From Candidatus Omnitrophota bacterium (GTDB lineage: Bacteria; Omnitrophota; Gorgyraeia; 2-02-FULL-51-18; JAGOUK01): a DNA stretch of 12,369 bases. The notes under the pieces are model-generated. The model was not told where the DNA came from. It searched no databases and saw only the letters and a list, made by a program, of their open reading frames with translations. The stretch spans positions 1-12,369 of the forward strand of contig JAGVCY010000054.1 in the NCBI GenBank assembly GCA_020058965.1, read 5' to 3'. Each line of letters begins with the position of its first letter. The first letter of the stretch is position 1. Both the position numbers and the translations under genes were made by a program. Positions 6,143 to 12,369 of this stretch are shown piece by piece.

Positions 6143-9019
6143 TCAATTGACCAGCGTCATGTCCGCGGGATTGAACCTGCGGGCTCCCATGCGCTGCTCC
6201 CAACCTTCGTGCATCGTGGTCTGCTCTGGTTTAAAAATCATCCGCTGATTGGCGCTTTCGCCGCGCAACCCATACGCCCATTCCCCCGCTGGAATAACCA
6301 AATTCACCGGGTCGGAAGCTTGGCCCGCAACAAATACGGATTGATCCCCGCGCGCCGTTATCTTTTGGGCCGCCCAAATATCGACGAACGGAACAGGATA
6401 GGGATATCCGTACAAAGAGCCCATTTTGGTGATGCCGCCGGTGGTTGAGTCGGTCATTTTACCGGCAATTCTATCGACATTGGTCGTTCCGCTCACGCTG
6501 CCGTTAAAAGCAATGCCGGAGGGAGCTAGATTATTCGCCAAATAACCGATCTCTCCGCCAATGTAATTGGTGCTGTTCACGTTGGCCGCGGTGATCCGGC
6601 CCACCAATCCGCCCACATCCGTGGTGCCGCTAATGGTGCCTGATGCATACATAGATCCCATGCTCCCGGTCCCGCTGTAATGTCCGATCAGGCCGCCATA
6701 ATGATTTTCGTAGGTGGAAGTGCCTGCCGTGCTCATCAGACCCACGAGTCCGCCAACGGCGTTCGTTCCTGTCACATTGCCCGATGAATAGATCGAGGTA
6801 AAGCTCGAATCATCAACGGTGCCGAACAACCCTCCTGCGTTGGCATTCGACCCGGTGTAATCCGCGATAACGCCTCCAACGAGTCCGCCGACATAGTTCG
6901 TACCGGTGACATTCCCCGAAGCGTACACGGTCCCAAGTCCAGCCCCAGTCACATCACCTCCGAGTGCGCCGCTCGAAAAAGCAAAAAAATCATCCGACTG
7001 TCCCACAAGACCACCCACATAGTCCGTCCCGGTCACATTGCCGCGGCCGCTCGAGTTAGAAATAGTTCCGCTATTAACGGAGCCTATCAAGCCGCCGACA
7101 TTGGTTGTTCCCGTGACCGCTCCCGAAGCATAGGATCCAGAAACCGTGGCCGTATAGCTTATCCCGACCAATCCACCCACACTCCCCACACCAGTCACCG
7201 TAGCCGTGGAACTGGAATTCGAAATAGTTCCCGAGTTCAAGAATCCAATAAGACCGCCAACAGTGGAGCTTGAGCCCTGCACCGATCCTGCCACCGTCAC
7301 ATTGCTCACGGTCGTATTTGTGGTATATCCGGCCAATCCACCTACCGCATAAGAGCTGCTCACATTTACGGAAGTTAAATTCAGATCATAAAGACTTGAG
7401 CTGGATCCGACGGTGCCGAATAGACCCTGGTAATTACCACCCGCGCGGTTGATCGTCAGGTTGGAGATGGTCTTGTTATTACCATTAAAATTTCCTGTAA
7501 AATTCACCGGATCCCAACCCGCGTTCGAATTCCAAGTTGCCGTGCTTGCTAAATTAATGTCGTTCGAGAGCTTAAAATACCCCGATGTGATGTTCTTCAT
7601 CGCCTGAAGATCCAAAGCACTGGCAATAAGATAAGGATCCCCCGATGTCCCCGATCCAGCAAAGTGATAAAACTTAACATAGCTACCTATTCTCAGCTCA
7701 TTAACCGAGAGCGTTTCACTCGAGCTCATGCTATAGGTTGGAGCCTCACTGCTATTGCCCCCCGCCTTATTCAAAGTCAAAATATTGACCCCCGTGATGG
7801 CCTTTAGCACAGAGGCTTGAACCGGATCCGGACCCGGCTGTTGAAATTTGTCAGCCGCCATCAGTGTAAGATTATATCCATTACCCACAAAAGAGCTTCC
7901 GACCGCCATCGTCATATTGCCCTTTCCTCCATCTCCAACGCAGCTATTGGCGTCTGCGCAGATCGAAACATCAGCCGTCAAATTAATGGTTCCATAGATA
8001 AAGATATTATCGGGATCCGATACATTGATCCCAAGGTTTGTTGTCACTCCATTAGCCCCAATCGTCGCTGCGCGGTCTAAGTTCACAAAATTGGCAATCC
8101 CGCCAGTCAGAGATCCAAGCAAGTTAAATGTGTAGCCATGCTCCATTAAATAACTGGTGTCAATTATCCCGGTGCTCGTATTTGAGATTGCGCCATTTGA
8201 CTCGAAGTAGATGGCCCCGTCCCGCTCGACAGCTCTAGTCGACTTCACCAGCCCTTTTTGATTGATGAGAGTGGTCAGCGTGTCGGAGACGGCCTTGGCC
8301 GACATCGTGATCTTACCTCCGTCGGCGAGAATCTTGCCGGTCTCGCCGTTCTCGATCGTGGGGCCCTGAGCGGCCAAGGCGTCCGAAACACCCCGGTCCA
8401 CAACCAATTGGATCCTGCCGTCGTTATCAAAAGAGAGGGTTTGTTTTTCGCCGGAACCCAAGGCAATGGATCCGAGTCTGGCGGTGATGGTTCCGGTGTT
8501 CAGGATTTTTTCAGCAAGAAGGGCCGTGTGGCCGGAGCCCGCGTCGATGATGCCGGCGTTGGTGATGACACCGGTGCTTGAGCCATCGAGCTTCTCAAAG
8601 GTCAGGGTATTGTCGAGGAACATTTCGTTGGAGAGGTTGAGGGTAGAAAGGATGGCTGATCCCTGAACTTTGCCCAAAGCGCCGATATTAACGCCGTTGG
8701 GGTTAGAAAGAATAAATTGTCCCATGGCCACCAGGCTGCCATTGATCTGGGAGGACGAGTTGCCGACGACCCTCATGTAAAAGTTCTCGGAATCAAAAAC
8801 ATAGGTTTGGCCTTGAGCGATATCGAAGTCATCGACTTCAACTATCATGCCAGCGGGGGCTGTAAAGGTCAGGCCATCCGGGGTGATTTTGAGAGCATTA
8901 GCGTCGCCTTCTACCACCCGCAAATTGGTGTAGTCAGCCAAAGCGATGCCACTTAAAGGCTGCAAAAAACCCAGTTGGAACACCAGAACCCATGACAACT
9001 TTTTATGAATCATGCCCAT
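6143..9019 (-). CDS. TpsA-type exoprotein with haemagglutinin secretion domain and GLUG repeats
   Basis: A secreted beta-helical exoprotein of 958 residues, probably an adhesin. The signal peptide (1-28, cleavage near A-L-A) is followed by the TPS/haemagglutination-activity domain (about 29-200). This contains the export motif SNPNGVNIG (105-113), preceded by GSLVAMGQFIL. Residues 200-450 are repetitive beta-helix-like sequence with the protein's only two cysteines (C354, C360). Residues 455-555 form the GSGTSGDPYLIASALDLQAM-type lead-in usual before GLUG repeats, and 559-850 is the GLUG array. The C-terminal 100 residues carry no barrel or LPXTG anchor, so it is either released or held by TpsB. 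The start ATG 9019 has AGGAG (9029-9025) 5 nt upstream. It lies convergent to its presumed transporter instead of in one operon with it. Ser/Thr richness makes it a candidate O-glycoprotein. Confidence 0.9.
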   Translation of the reverse strand: MGMIHKKLSWVLVFQLGFLQPLSGIALADYTNLRVVEGDANALKITPDGLTFTAPAGMIVEVDDFDIAQGQTYVFDSENFYMRVVGNSSSQINGSLVAMGQFILSNPNGVNIGALGKVQGSAILSTLNLSNEMFLDNTLTFEKLDGSSTGVITNAGIIDAGSGHTALLAEKILNTGTITARLGSIALGSGEKQTLSFDNDGRIQLVVDRGVSDALAAQGPTIENGETGKILADGGKITMSAKAVSDTLTTLINQKGLVKSTRAVERDGAIYFESNGAISNTSTGIIDTSYLMEHGYTFNLLGSLTGGIANFVNLDRAATIGANGVTTNLGINVSDPDNIFIYGTINLTADVSICADANSCVGDGGKGNMTMAVGSSFVGNGYNLTLMAADKFQQPGPDPVQASVLKAITGVNILTLNKAGGNSSEAPTYSMSSSETLSVNELRIGSYVKFYHFAGSGTSGDPYLIASALDLQAMKNITSGYFKLSNDINLASTATWNSNAGWDPVNFTGNFNGNNKTISNLTINRAGGNYQGLFGTVGSSSSLYDLNLTSVNVSSSYAVGGLAGYTTNTTVSNVTVAGSVQGSSSTVGGLIGFLNSGTISNSSSTATVTGVGSVGGLVGISYTATVSGSYASGAVTGTTNVGGLIGSVNSGTISNSSGRGNVTGTDYVGGLVGQSDDFFAFSSGALGGDVTGAGLGTVYASGNVTGTNYVGGLVGGVIADYTGSNANAGGLFGTVDDSSFTSIYSSGNVTGTNAVGGLVGLMSTAGTSTYENHYGGLIGHYSGTGSMGSMYASGTISGTTDVGGLVGRITAANVNSTNYIGGEIGYLANNLAPSGIAFNGSVSGTTNVDRIAGKMTDSTTGGITKMGSLYGYPYPVPFVDIWAAQKITARGDQSVFVAGQASDPVNLVIPAGEWAYGLRGESANQRMIFKPEQTTMHEGWEQRMGARRFNPADMTLVN
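6478..7345 (-). repeat. GLUG-type tandem protein repeats within tpsA
   Basis: Eight units begin with VGGL(V/I/A)G at residues 559, 587, 614, 641, 668, 710, 755 and 802, and a decayed ninth starts at 848 (VDRIAGK). Most units end in a (V/I)(T/S)GT(T/N/D) turn just before the next VGGL. The first four units are 27-28 residues. The next four are 42-47, most containing an extra half-unit with its own GG(L/E)(F/I)G core. Codons differ at silent sites between copies, so this is old duplication, not recent slippage. GLUG arrays (PF07581) occur in large bacterial surface proteins. Confidence 0.85.
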
Positions 9020-9022
9020 ATT

Positions 9023-9040
9023 TACTCCTATGGTGGAGTA
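9023..9040 (-). promoter_or_regulatory. Hairpin sequestering the tpsA ribosome binding site
   Basis: In the tpsA mRNA, UACUCC (from 9040-9035) can pair perfectly with GGAGUA (9028-9023) across the 6-nt loop ACCAUA. The 3' arm is the Shine-Dalgarno sequence itself, 4 nt before the ATG at 9019. Six base pairs, three of them GC, would make a weak, meltable structure. That is compatible with temperature- or protein-dependent translation control, but short enough to arise by chance. Confidence 0.35.
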
Positions 9041-9048
9041 TGCATGAT

Positions 9049-9075
9049 GATTTATCCATATTCAATATTTGTCAA
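9049..9075 (-). promoter_or_regulatory. Promoter candidate for tpsA
   Basis: A perfect TTGACA (-35) reads on the minus strand at 9075-9070. The best -10 candidate is TAAATC (9054-9049), with a short spacing of 15 nt. The surrounding 9041-9130 is strongly AT-rich and holds no open reading frame or clear terminator for the upstream esterase gene. The transcript would start near 9042, just before the hairpin over the ribosome binding site. The -35 is convincing; the -10 is not. Confidence 0.35.
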
Positions 9076-9130
9076 ATTTATTAAATTATTTCATTTACTT
9101 GCCTATCGGCTATATGTATTTTTTTAACTA

Positions 9131-10000
9131 CTAACTTTTTTGGCGGGTTTTGAAGAATTGCCAGATCAGGTCGGAGGCGTTGAGATCAGGGCTGGGAGGG
9201 TCGGCGTTGCCATAGCGAAGGCCGGGTCGGCCGCCGGGCCAAGCATGCGCCTGATCTTTGAGGGTGTAAAAAACAACTTCGGAATGACCCCGGCCGCCGG
9301 AAAAGATCTCACGAGTGTAGGCAGTATTTTCTTCTCTTTGGGACTCGGCAGCGCAGCCGTTCCACTTCGCCCAGAGTTCCATCCCCTCCCGCACCGGCCG
9401 ATCCACCCGCTTAAATAGCGACGCTTCGCCGACACCTCCCTCGTAAGGTGTGTGCCGGTCAAGCAATCCATGAAACGCGATCACCGAAACCGGTTCGGAC
9501 GGCTGCACTCCATCCACATTGAAGCCGCCTGACACGGCTGCGATCGCGGCGATCCGGTCCGCATGCTCCGCGGCAAGCCGATGCACCATCATCGATCCGT
9601 TGGACAAACCCGCCGCAAAAACTCTTCCACGATCAGCGCCATGCTGTTCAATAAAATAATCGATCAACGCGATCAAAAAACCAGAGTCGTCCGCATTGAT
9701 TTCAAGCGCATACGCGCAGCAACGGCCGGCATTCCAGGTAAAGACCCGGTCACCGGGCCGTCCGGTCCCGTCGGGATAAAGCAGAATGAACCCTTCGCGG
9801 TCGGCCATGGCTTCCATGTCGGCCATTCTCATCGCGTTCTCGCCGTTGGCCCCGCCGCCGTGCAAGATCAAAACTAACGGCCATTTACGGTCTAAGGAAT
9901 GATGTTCGGGCAGATAATGAAGGTAGAAGCGGTCGAGGCCCTTGTAAACAAATTTAGATTTATCCGAAAACCGGATCAAACGATCAATATCACTGGCCAC
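9131..10000 (-). CDS. Alpha/beta-hydrolase esterase, LpqC / PHB-depolymerase family
   Basis: A 289-residue serine esterase of the group annotated as LpqC, poly(3-hydroxybutyrate) depolymerase or feruloyl/acetylxylan esterase (PF10503-like). Seen in order: the strand before the oxyanion loop, WPLVLILHGGG (40-50); LLYPDGTG (73-80); the family-typical NAGRCC (90-95) followed by ADDSGF; the nucleophile elbow GLSNG (131-135, Ser133); AFHGLLD with acid candidate Asp181; and AHAWPGG with His252. The triad is therefore complete. Unlike most secreted relatives it has no signal peptide, so a cytoplasmic esterase is inferred; the substrate is unknown. The start is GTG 10000, only 3 nt after the stop of the 78-residue gene and with no strong ribosome binding site, pointing to translational coupling. 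It is last in the four-gene minus-strand run. Confidence 0.87.
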   Translation of the reverse strand: MASDIDRLIRFSDKSKFVYKGLDRFYLHYLPEHHSLDRKWPLVLILHGGGANGENAMRMADMEAMADREGFILLYPDGTGRPGDRVFTWNAGRCCAYALEINADDSGFLIALIDYFIEQHGADRGRVFAAGLSNGSMMVHRLAAEHADRIAAIAAVSGGFNVDGVQPSEPVSVIAFHGLLDRHTPYEGGVGEASLFKRVDRPVREGMELWAKWNGCAAESQREENTAYTREIFSGGRGHSEVVFYTLKDQAHAWPGGRPGLRYGNADPPSPDLNASDLIWQFFKTRQKS

Positions 10001-10003
10001 AAA

Positions 10004-10240
10004 CTAATCGAGGAAGGTGAGCGCTTCCTGCATCAGCGGCTGGACACCAAGAACCTCGGCCTTGGTCATGCGGCCCAGCTTCGCAAAACGCGGCTCGCCC
10101 TCCGCGGTCATGCCCTCACGCGAGATCTGAAGTTTTTTGACGCCTTTGTTGTAAGCGTACACGCTGACGACCACGCGGTCGTTTTCGCCTTCGTAGAACT
10201 TAGAAAACAATTTTTCATCAAGCTTCGCGTCGTAGGGCAT
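10004..10240 (-). CDS. Small conserved-looking protein of unknown function (78 aa)
   Basis: The start ATG 10240 follows a near-perfect AGGAGG (10250-10245) at 4 nt, so translation is very likely. The protein has an N-terminal amphipathic segment (DEKLFSKFYEGE), a strand-rich middle (RVVVSVYAYNKGVKKLQISRE, about 22-42), a GEPRFAKLGRMTK turn (48-60), and a final helix (60-76). The beta-beta-beta-alpha order with basic residues on strands superficially resembles PC4/YdbC-type single-strand DNA-binding folds, but I cannot identify a family. No cysteines, signal peptide or membrane segment are present. It lies 47 nt after the pirin gene and 3 nt before the esterase start, inside the putative operon. 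Confidence 0.8.
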   Translation of the reverse strand: MPYDAKLDEKLFSKFYEGENDRVVVSVYAYNKGVKKLQISREGMTAEGEPRFAKLGRMTKAEVLGVQPLMQEALTFLD

Positions 10241-10287
10241 GAATCCTCCTGGTTTTTAACAGCCGGCCGAGCAGACTGTGGTTGGTA

Positions 10288-10998
10288 TTATGCCACGGGT
10301 CCAAGATCGAACATCAAAAATTCACATGTCTCGGAAGCCGACAAGCTCAGCTCATCCGCATCATCGGTAAAAAGCCCGTCTCCGGCCGCCGCTTGAACTC
10401 CGTTCACGACAAGCCCGCCCGTCACCACCTGAATCCAGATTCCCCGGCCTTGCGTCGGCGTATAATAAATTTTATTTCCCGTCTCCAAGCGCGAATCAAA
10501 GAGACGGACATCCTGATGGATCCGAACCGCCTCATGGGCCGCTCCCTCACCGGATGCGATCAAGCGCAACACATTGCGCTTGCCGGCGGGGGCAAAGGTC
10601 TTTTGTTCATAACCGGGCTCAAGCGAACGCCGGTTGGGGGTGATCCATATTTGAAGCAAATGAACCGGTTCCAGACTGGCGTGATTGAACTCGCTGTGTG
10701 TCACACCCGTACCGGCGCTCATCCGCTGAACATCGCCCGGACGAATAACCGATGTGTTGCCCATGGAGTCCTTGTGCTCAAGTGCACCCTTGATCACATA
10801 GGTCAGAATTTCCATATCCCGATGGCTGTGAGACGGAAACCCCTCCCCCGGGGATACCCAGTCTTCATTGATGACACGCAGCGAACGAAAAACCGTCCAG
10901 CGAGAATCCCGGTAATCGGCGAACGAAAAAGTATGATGGGTCTTCAGCCATCCATGGTCAAAAAAACCCCGTTCTTTTGACCGTCGGATTTGAAGCAT
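10288..10998 (-). CDS. Pirin family bicupin protein (YhhW-like)
   Basis: A 236-residue cytosolic bicupin. Characterised bacterial relatives such as E. coli YhhW show quercetin 2,3-dioxygenase activity, while other pirins act as redox-linked regulators; the physiological role here is unknown. The N-terminal cupin is intact, with HTFSFADYRD (22-31), the metal ligands in PSHSHRDME (His57, His59), and GTGVTHSEFNH (His101, Glu103), the full 3-His/1-Glu set. The second cupin (about 140-236) lacks ligands, as usual for the family, and length is typical for YhhW types. The start ATG 10998 directly follows the stop of the DUF1015 gene (TAG 11001-10999, zero spacing), and only a weak GGTGG lies upstream. 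Expression probably depends on reinitiation after DUF1015. Confidence 0.93.
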   Translation of the reverse strand: MLQIRRSKERGFFDHGWLKTHHTFSFADYRDSRWTVFRSLRVINEDWVSPGEGFPSHSHRDMEILTYVIKGALEHKDSMGNTSVIRPGDVQRMSAGTGVTHSEFNHASLEPVHLLQIWITPNRRSLEPGYEQKTFAPAGKRNVLRLIASGEGAAHEAVRIHQDVRLFDSRLETGNKIYYTPTQGRGIWIQVVTGGLVVNGVQAAAGDGLFTDDADELSLSASETCEFLMFDLGPVA

Positions 10999-12210
10999 CT
11001 AGAATTTGTAAACCACCAGCCCCGAAAGGAGCTTGGGGTAGAAGTAGGTGGACTTTTGAGGGAGCTTGACGCCAAGATCGGAGACCCGCATCATCTCGGA
11101 CACGGGCATATAAGGAAGGATGAACGCGGCATCCGCGCCTTCCTTACGGACAGCCGCATCCGCTTCCTTCGGATCGCGGGTGAAGCGGATCTTGTCGGAC
11201 TTGGCGACTTCTTCGCCCAAGAGCTTGGAGATCAGGAGCTTTTGCAGCACCGTGACATCCAGATCGCGTGTCTTGGCTTTGAGCGTCAGTTTCCGATAAT
11301 CCTTACCGAGCACCAGCCCGAGCGTCAGTCCGCCCTTCGGCTTTTTCTCGATCGACGCCACCAGTGCCTGGAGTGACCCGGCCCTTTCGGCCTCAAAATA
11401 CTTGGCAACGGTCTTTTCGATCGTCTCCTGCCAATTCCCCTCGAGCCCCTTCAAAATCCGGTGCGTCGGATAGATCGTGAAGTCGTTGCGAAACGCGTCG
11501 CACAAATATGTCAAAACGACGCCCTTGCCGTTGACCCCGTTTTTGGGATGCCGCTTGTAATACTCCGTCGCGACCTCGAAGCGGTGATGTCCGTCGGCGA
11601 TGTACATATTCTGCACGCCGACCGACTTCGAAATCTTCGCTATCGCCTTCGCGTCAGTGACCGGATAAAAACGATGCCGCACGCCCGCCACCGTCACATC
11701 GATCGCCGGTTTTGCCTTTGCAAGCCGTTTCAACTCCGCATGCGCGGCGCCCTTGGGGTCGCGGAACATGCCAAATATCGGCGAAAGCTGGGCTTTCACG
11801 GTTTCCATGAGCGCCGTCCGGTCCACCTTCGGGCCGGCCAGCGTGTGCTCGTGCTTTTTAACTTTTTTGGCGTCGATCTTCATCAACGAAATAAAACCCA
11901 CGCGGGCTGCGGGTTTTCCCGCCAAATTCTTGTAATCCTGCGCATACACATAGATCGACGAAGAGCTGTCCTGCTTCAAAACCTGCCCCGCTACCCAGCG
12001 CTCGATCTCCGCGGCCGTCGCGCGGTACGCGTCCTGTCCCGTCACTTTCTTTGATAGATCCACCCGCACAAAGTTATACGGACTCTTCGCGTACAACGCC
12101 TCCTGCTCCTTCTGCGAAATAACATCATACGGCGGGCTCAGCACATCATCATATTTTTTAATCCTAGCCGGATTGTAACGATATCCCCGAAACGGCAAAA
12201 TCTGTGGCAT
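10999..12210 (-). CDS. DUF1015 family protein
   Basis: A 403-residue soluble protein of the DUF1015 family (PF06245). It matches the family along its whole length: the N-terminal ILPFRGYRYN...DVLSPPYDVIS (4-32), HEHT...KVDR (120-131), ADGHHRFEVATEYY (205-218), and the C-terminal LPQKSTYFYPKLLSGLV (383-399). The conserved His-rich and KST motifs suggest an enzyme active site, but I know of no firmly established activity for this subgroup. AAGGAG (12220-12215) lies 4 nt before ATG 12210, a strong start. It is first in the minus-strand run with pirin, the 78-residue protein and the esterase. Its promoter would lie in the GC-rich stretch to the right, where no convincing -35/-10 pair is visible. 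Confidence 0.92.
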   Translation of the reverse strand: MPQILPFRGYRYNPARIKKYDDVLSPPYDVISQKEQEALYAKSPYNFVRVDLSKKVTGQDAYRATAAEIERWVAGQVLKQDSSSSIYVYAQDYKNLAGKPAARVGFISLMKIDAKKVKKHEHTLAGPKVDRTALMETVKAQLSPIFGMFRDPKGAAHAELKRLAKAKPAIDVTVAGVRHRFYPVTDAKAIAKISKSVGVQNMYIADGHHRFEVATEYYKRHPKNGVNGKGVVLTYLCDAFRNDFTIYPTHRILKGLEGNWQETIEKTVAKYFEAERAGSLQALVASIEKKPKGGLTLGLVLGKDYRKLTLKAKTRDLDVTVLQKLLISKLLGEEVAKSDKIRFTRDPKEADAAVRKEGADAAFILPYMPVSEMMRVSDLGVKLPQKSTYFYPKLLSGLVVYKF

Positions 12211-12261
12211 ATATCTCCTTGATTACAGGTTAATTAAACGCCGGCGGGACGGCGGGCAGGA

Positions 12262-12369
12262 GTCTTCGGAGGGGCTTCTGGAAGGACGAGGCGTCCCCGC
12301 CGAGTCCGGACAGGGAGCAAGCGCGCCTACCCTTTGGCGGCGCGCTTGCGGCTCTGCCCCGGAGAAGAC
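12262..12369 (+). ncRNA. Predicted three-way-junction structured RNA of unknown identity
   Basis: About 74% GC and without a supported gene. Folded by hand on the plus strand it gives three helices. The closing stem pairs GTCTTC (12262-12267) with GAAGAC (12364-12369), then a GGA/GGA internal loop, then GGGGC (12271-12275) with GCCCC (12356-12360). Hairpin two pairs GGAC-GA-GGCG (12284-12293) with CGCC-GA-GTCC (12298-12307) across a TCCC loop. Hairpin three pairs GCAAGCGCGCC (12317-12327) with GGCGCGCTTGC (12339-12349). The GA/GA mismatches form sheared tandem G-A pairs only on this strand. It is not 5S, SRP, tmRNA or RNase P by their conserved motifs. No U-tract follows, so it is not a simple terminator. 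A dispersed GC-rich intergenic repeat is the main alternative. Confidence 0.35.

Noticed and set aside
6478..7345. CRISPR array or recent DNA tandem repeat
   Set aside because: The repetition is at protein level only, with variable unit length and diverged codons, and lies inside an intact reading frame.
9092..9118. Terminator after the esterase gene
   Set aside because: The GCC-GATA-GGC mini-hairpin (3 bp) is too weak and is not followed by a T-run in the right direction.
10282..10980. 232-residue plus-strand open frame
   Set aside because: It is the antisense shadow of the pirin gene, whose metal ligands and full-length family match are clear.
11461..12054. 197-residue plus-strand open frame rich in Arg and His
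   Set aside because: Antisense to the DUF1015 gene; the Arg/His-rich composition is typical of a shadow frame.
12317..12349. Rho-independent terminator
   Set aside because: The 11-bp stem is strong but neither strand has a T-run after it.
12327..12368. 3' end of a minus-strand gene (...SRKRAAKG then TAG)
   Set aside because: Only 13 codons are visible, in a stretch better explained by palindromic structure. It cannot be supported without sequence further right, although it is not excluded.
12262..12369. RNase P, SRP, tmRNA or 5S rRNA
   Set aside because: The conserved cores (for example GAGGAAAGTCC of RNase P, GGAAGGAAGCAGCC of SRP) are absent and the length does not fit.

Overview
The window comes from a diderm (Gram-negative type) bacterium. 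It encodes two outer-membrane beta-barrels, one of them a two-partner-secretion (TPS) transporter, plus a haemagglutinin-type exoprotein. Genes are densely packed with many overlaps, AGGAG-type ribosome binding sites are common, and TTG/GTG starts are used alongside ATG. The phylum cannot be read from the sequence. The mix of TPS genes, GT39 mannosyltransferase, DUF1015 and moderate GC would fit an uncultured lineage such as Omnitrophota or another PVC-type group, but that is a weak guess.

Left part (1-6142): a truncated, minus-strand gene for a secreted protein is divided by an AT-rich divergent promoter region (219-314) from a plus-strand block of four tightly overlapping genes. These are a membrane-bound family 2 glycosyltransferase (315-1505), a GT39 protein O-mannosyltransferase (1487-2878), an AlgE-like outer-membrane barrel with a signal peptide (2878-4359) and a TpsB/FhaC-type transporter (4343-6142). 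The overlaps of 19, 1 and 17 nt argue for one translationally coupled operon.

Middle (6143-9019): a 958-residue TpsA exoprotein lies tail-to-tail with the TpsB gene, with no bases between the stop codons. It has a signal peptide, a TPS/haemagglutinin secretion domain with an NPNG motif, and a long Ser/Thr/Gly-rich array of GLUG-type repeats. It has its own promoter candidate, and its ribosome binding site sits in a small predicted hairpin. The natural reading is that TpsB exports TpsA. The more interesting inference is that the O-mannosyltransferase in the TpsB operon glycosylates TpsA, or another exported protein, in the periplasm. That would be a glyco-adhesin system built differently from the known HMW1/HMW1C pair.

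Right part (9131-12210): a minus-strand run of four housekeeping-like genes, in transcription order DUF1015 protein, pirin, a 78-residue uncharacterised protein and an LpqC/PHB-depolymerase-type esterase. Spacings are 0, 47 and 3 nt, so they are probably one operon. They have no evident link to the TPS block. The last 130 bases are about 74% GC and fold by hand into a three-way-junction RNA-like structure of unknown identity that reaches the window edge.

There are no tRNA, rRNA, CRISPR, transposase or phage genes that I can recognise.
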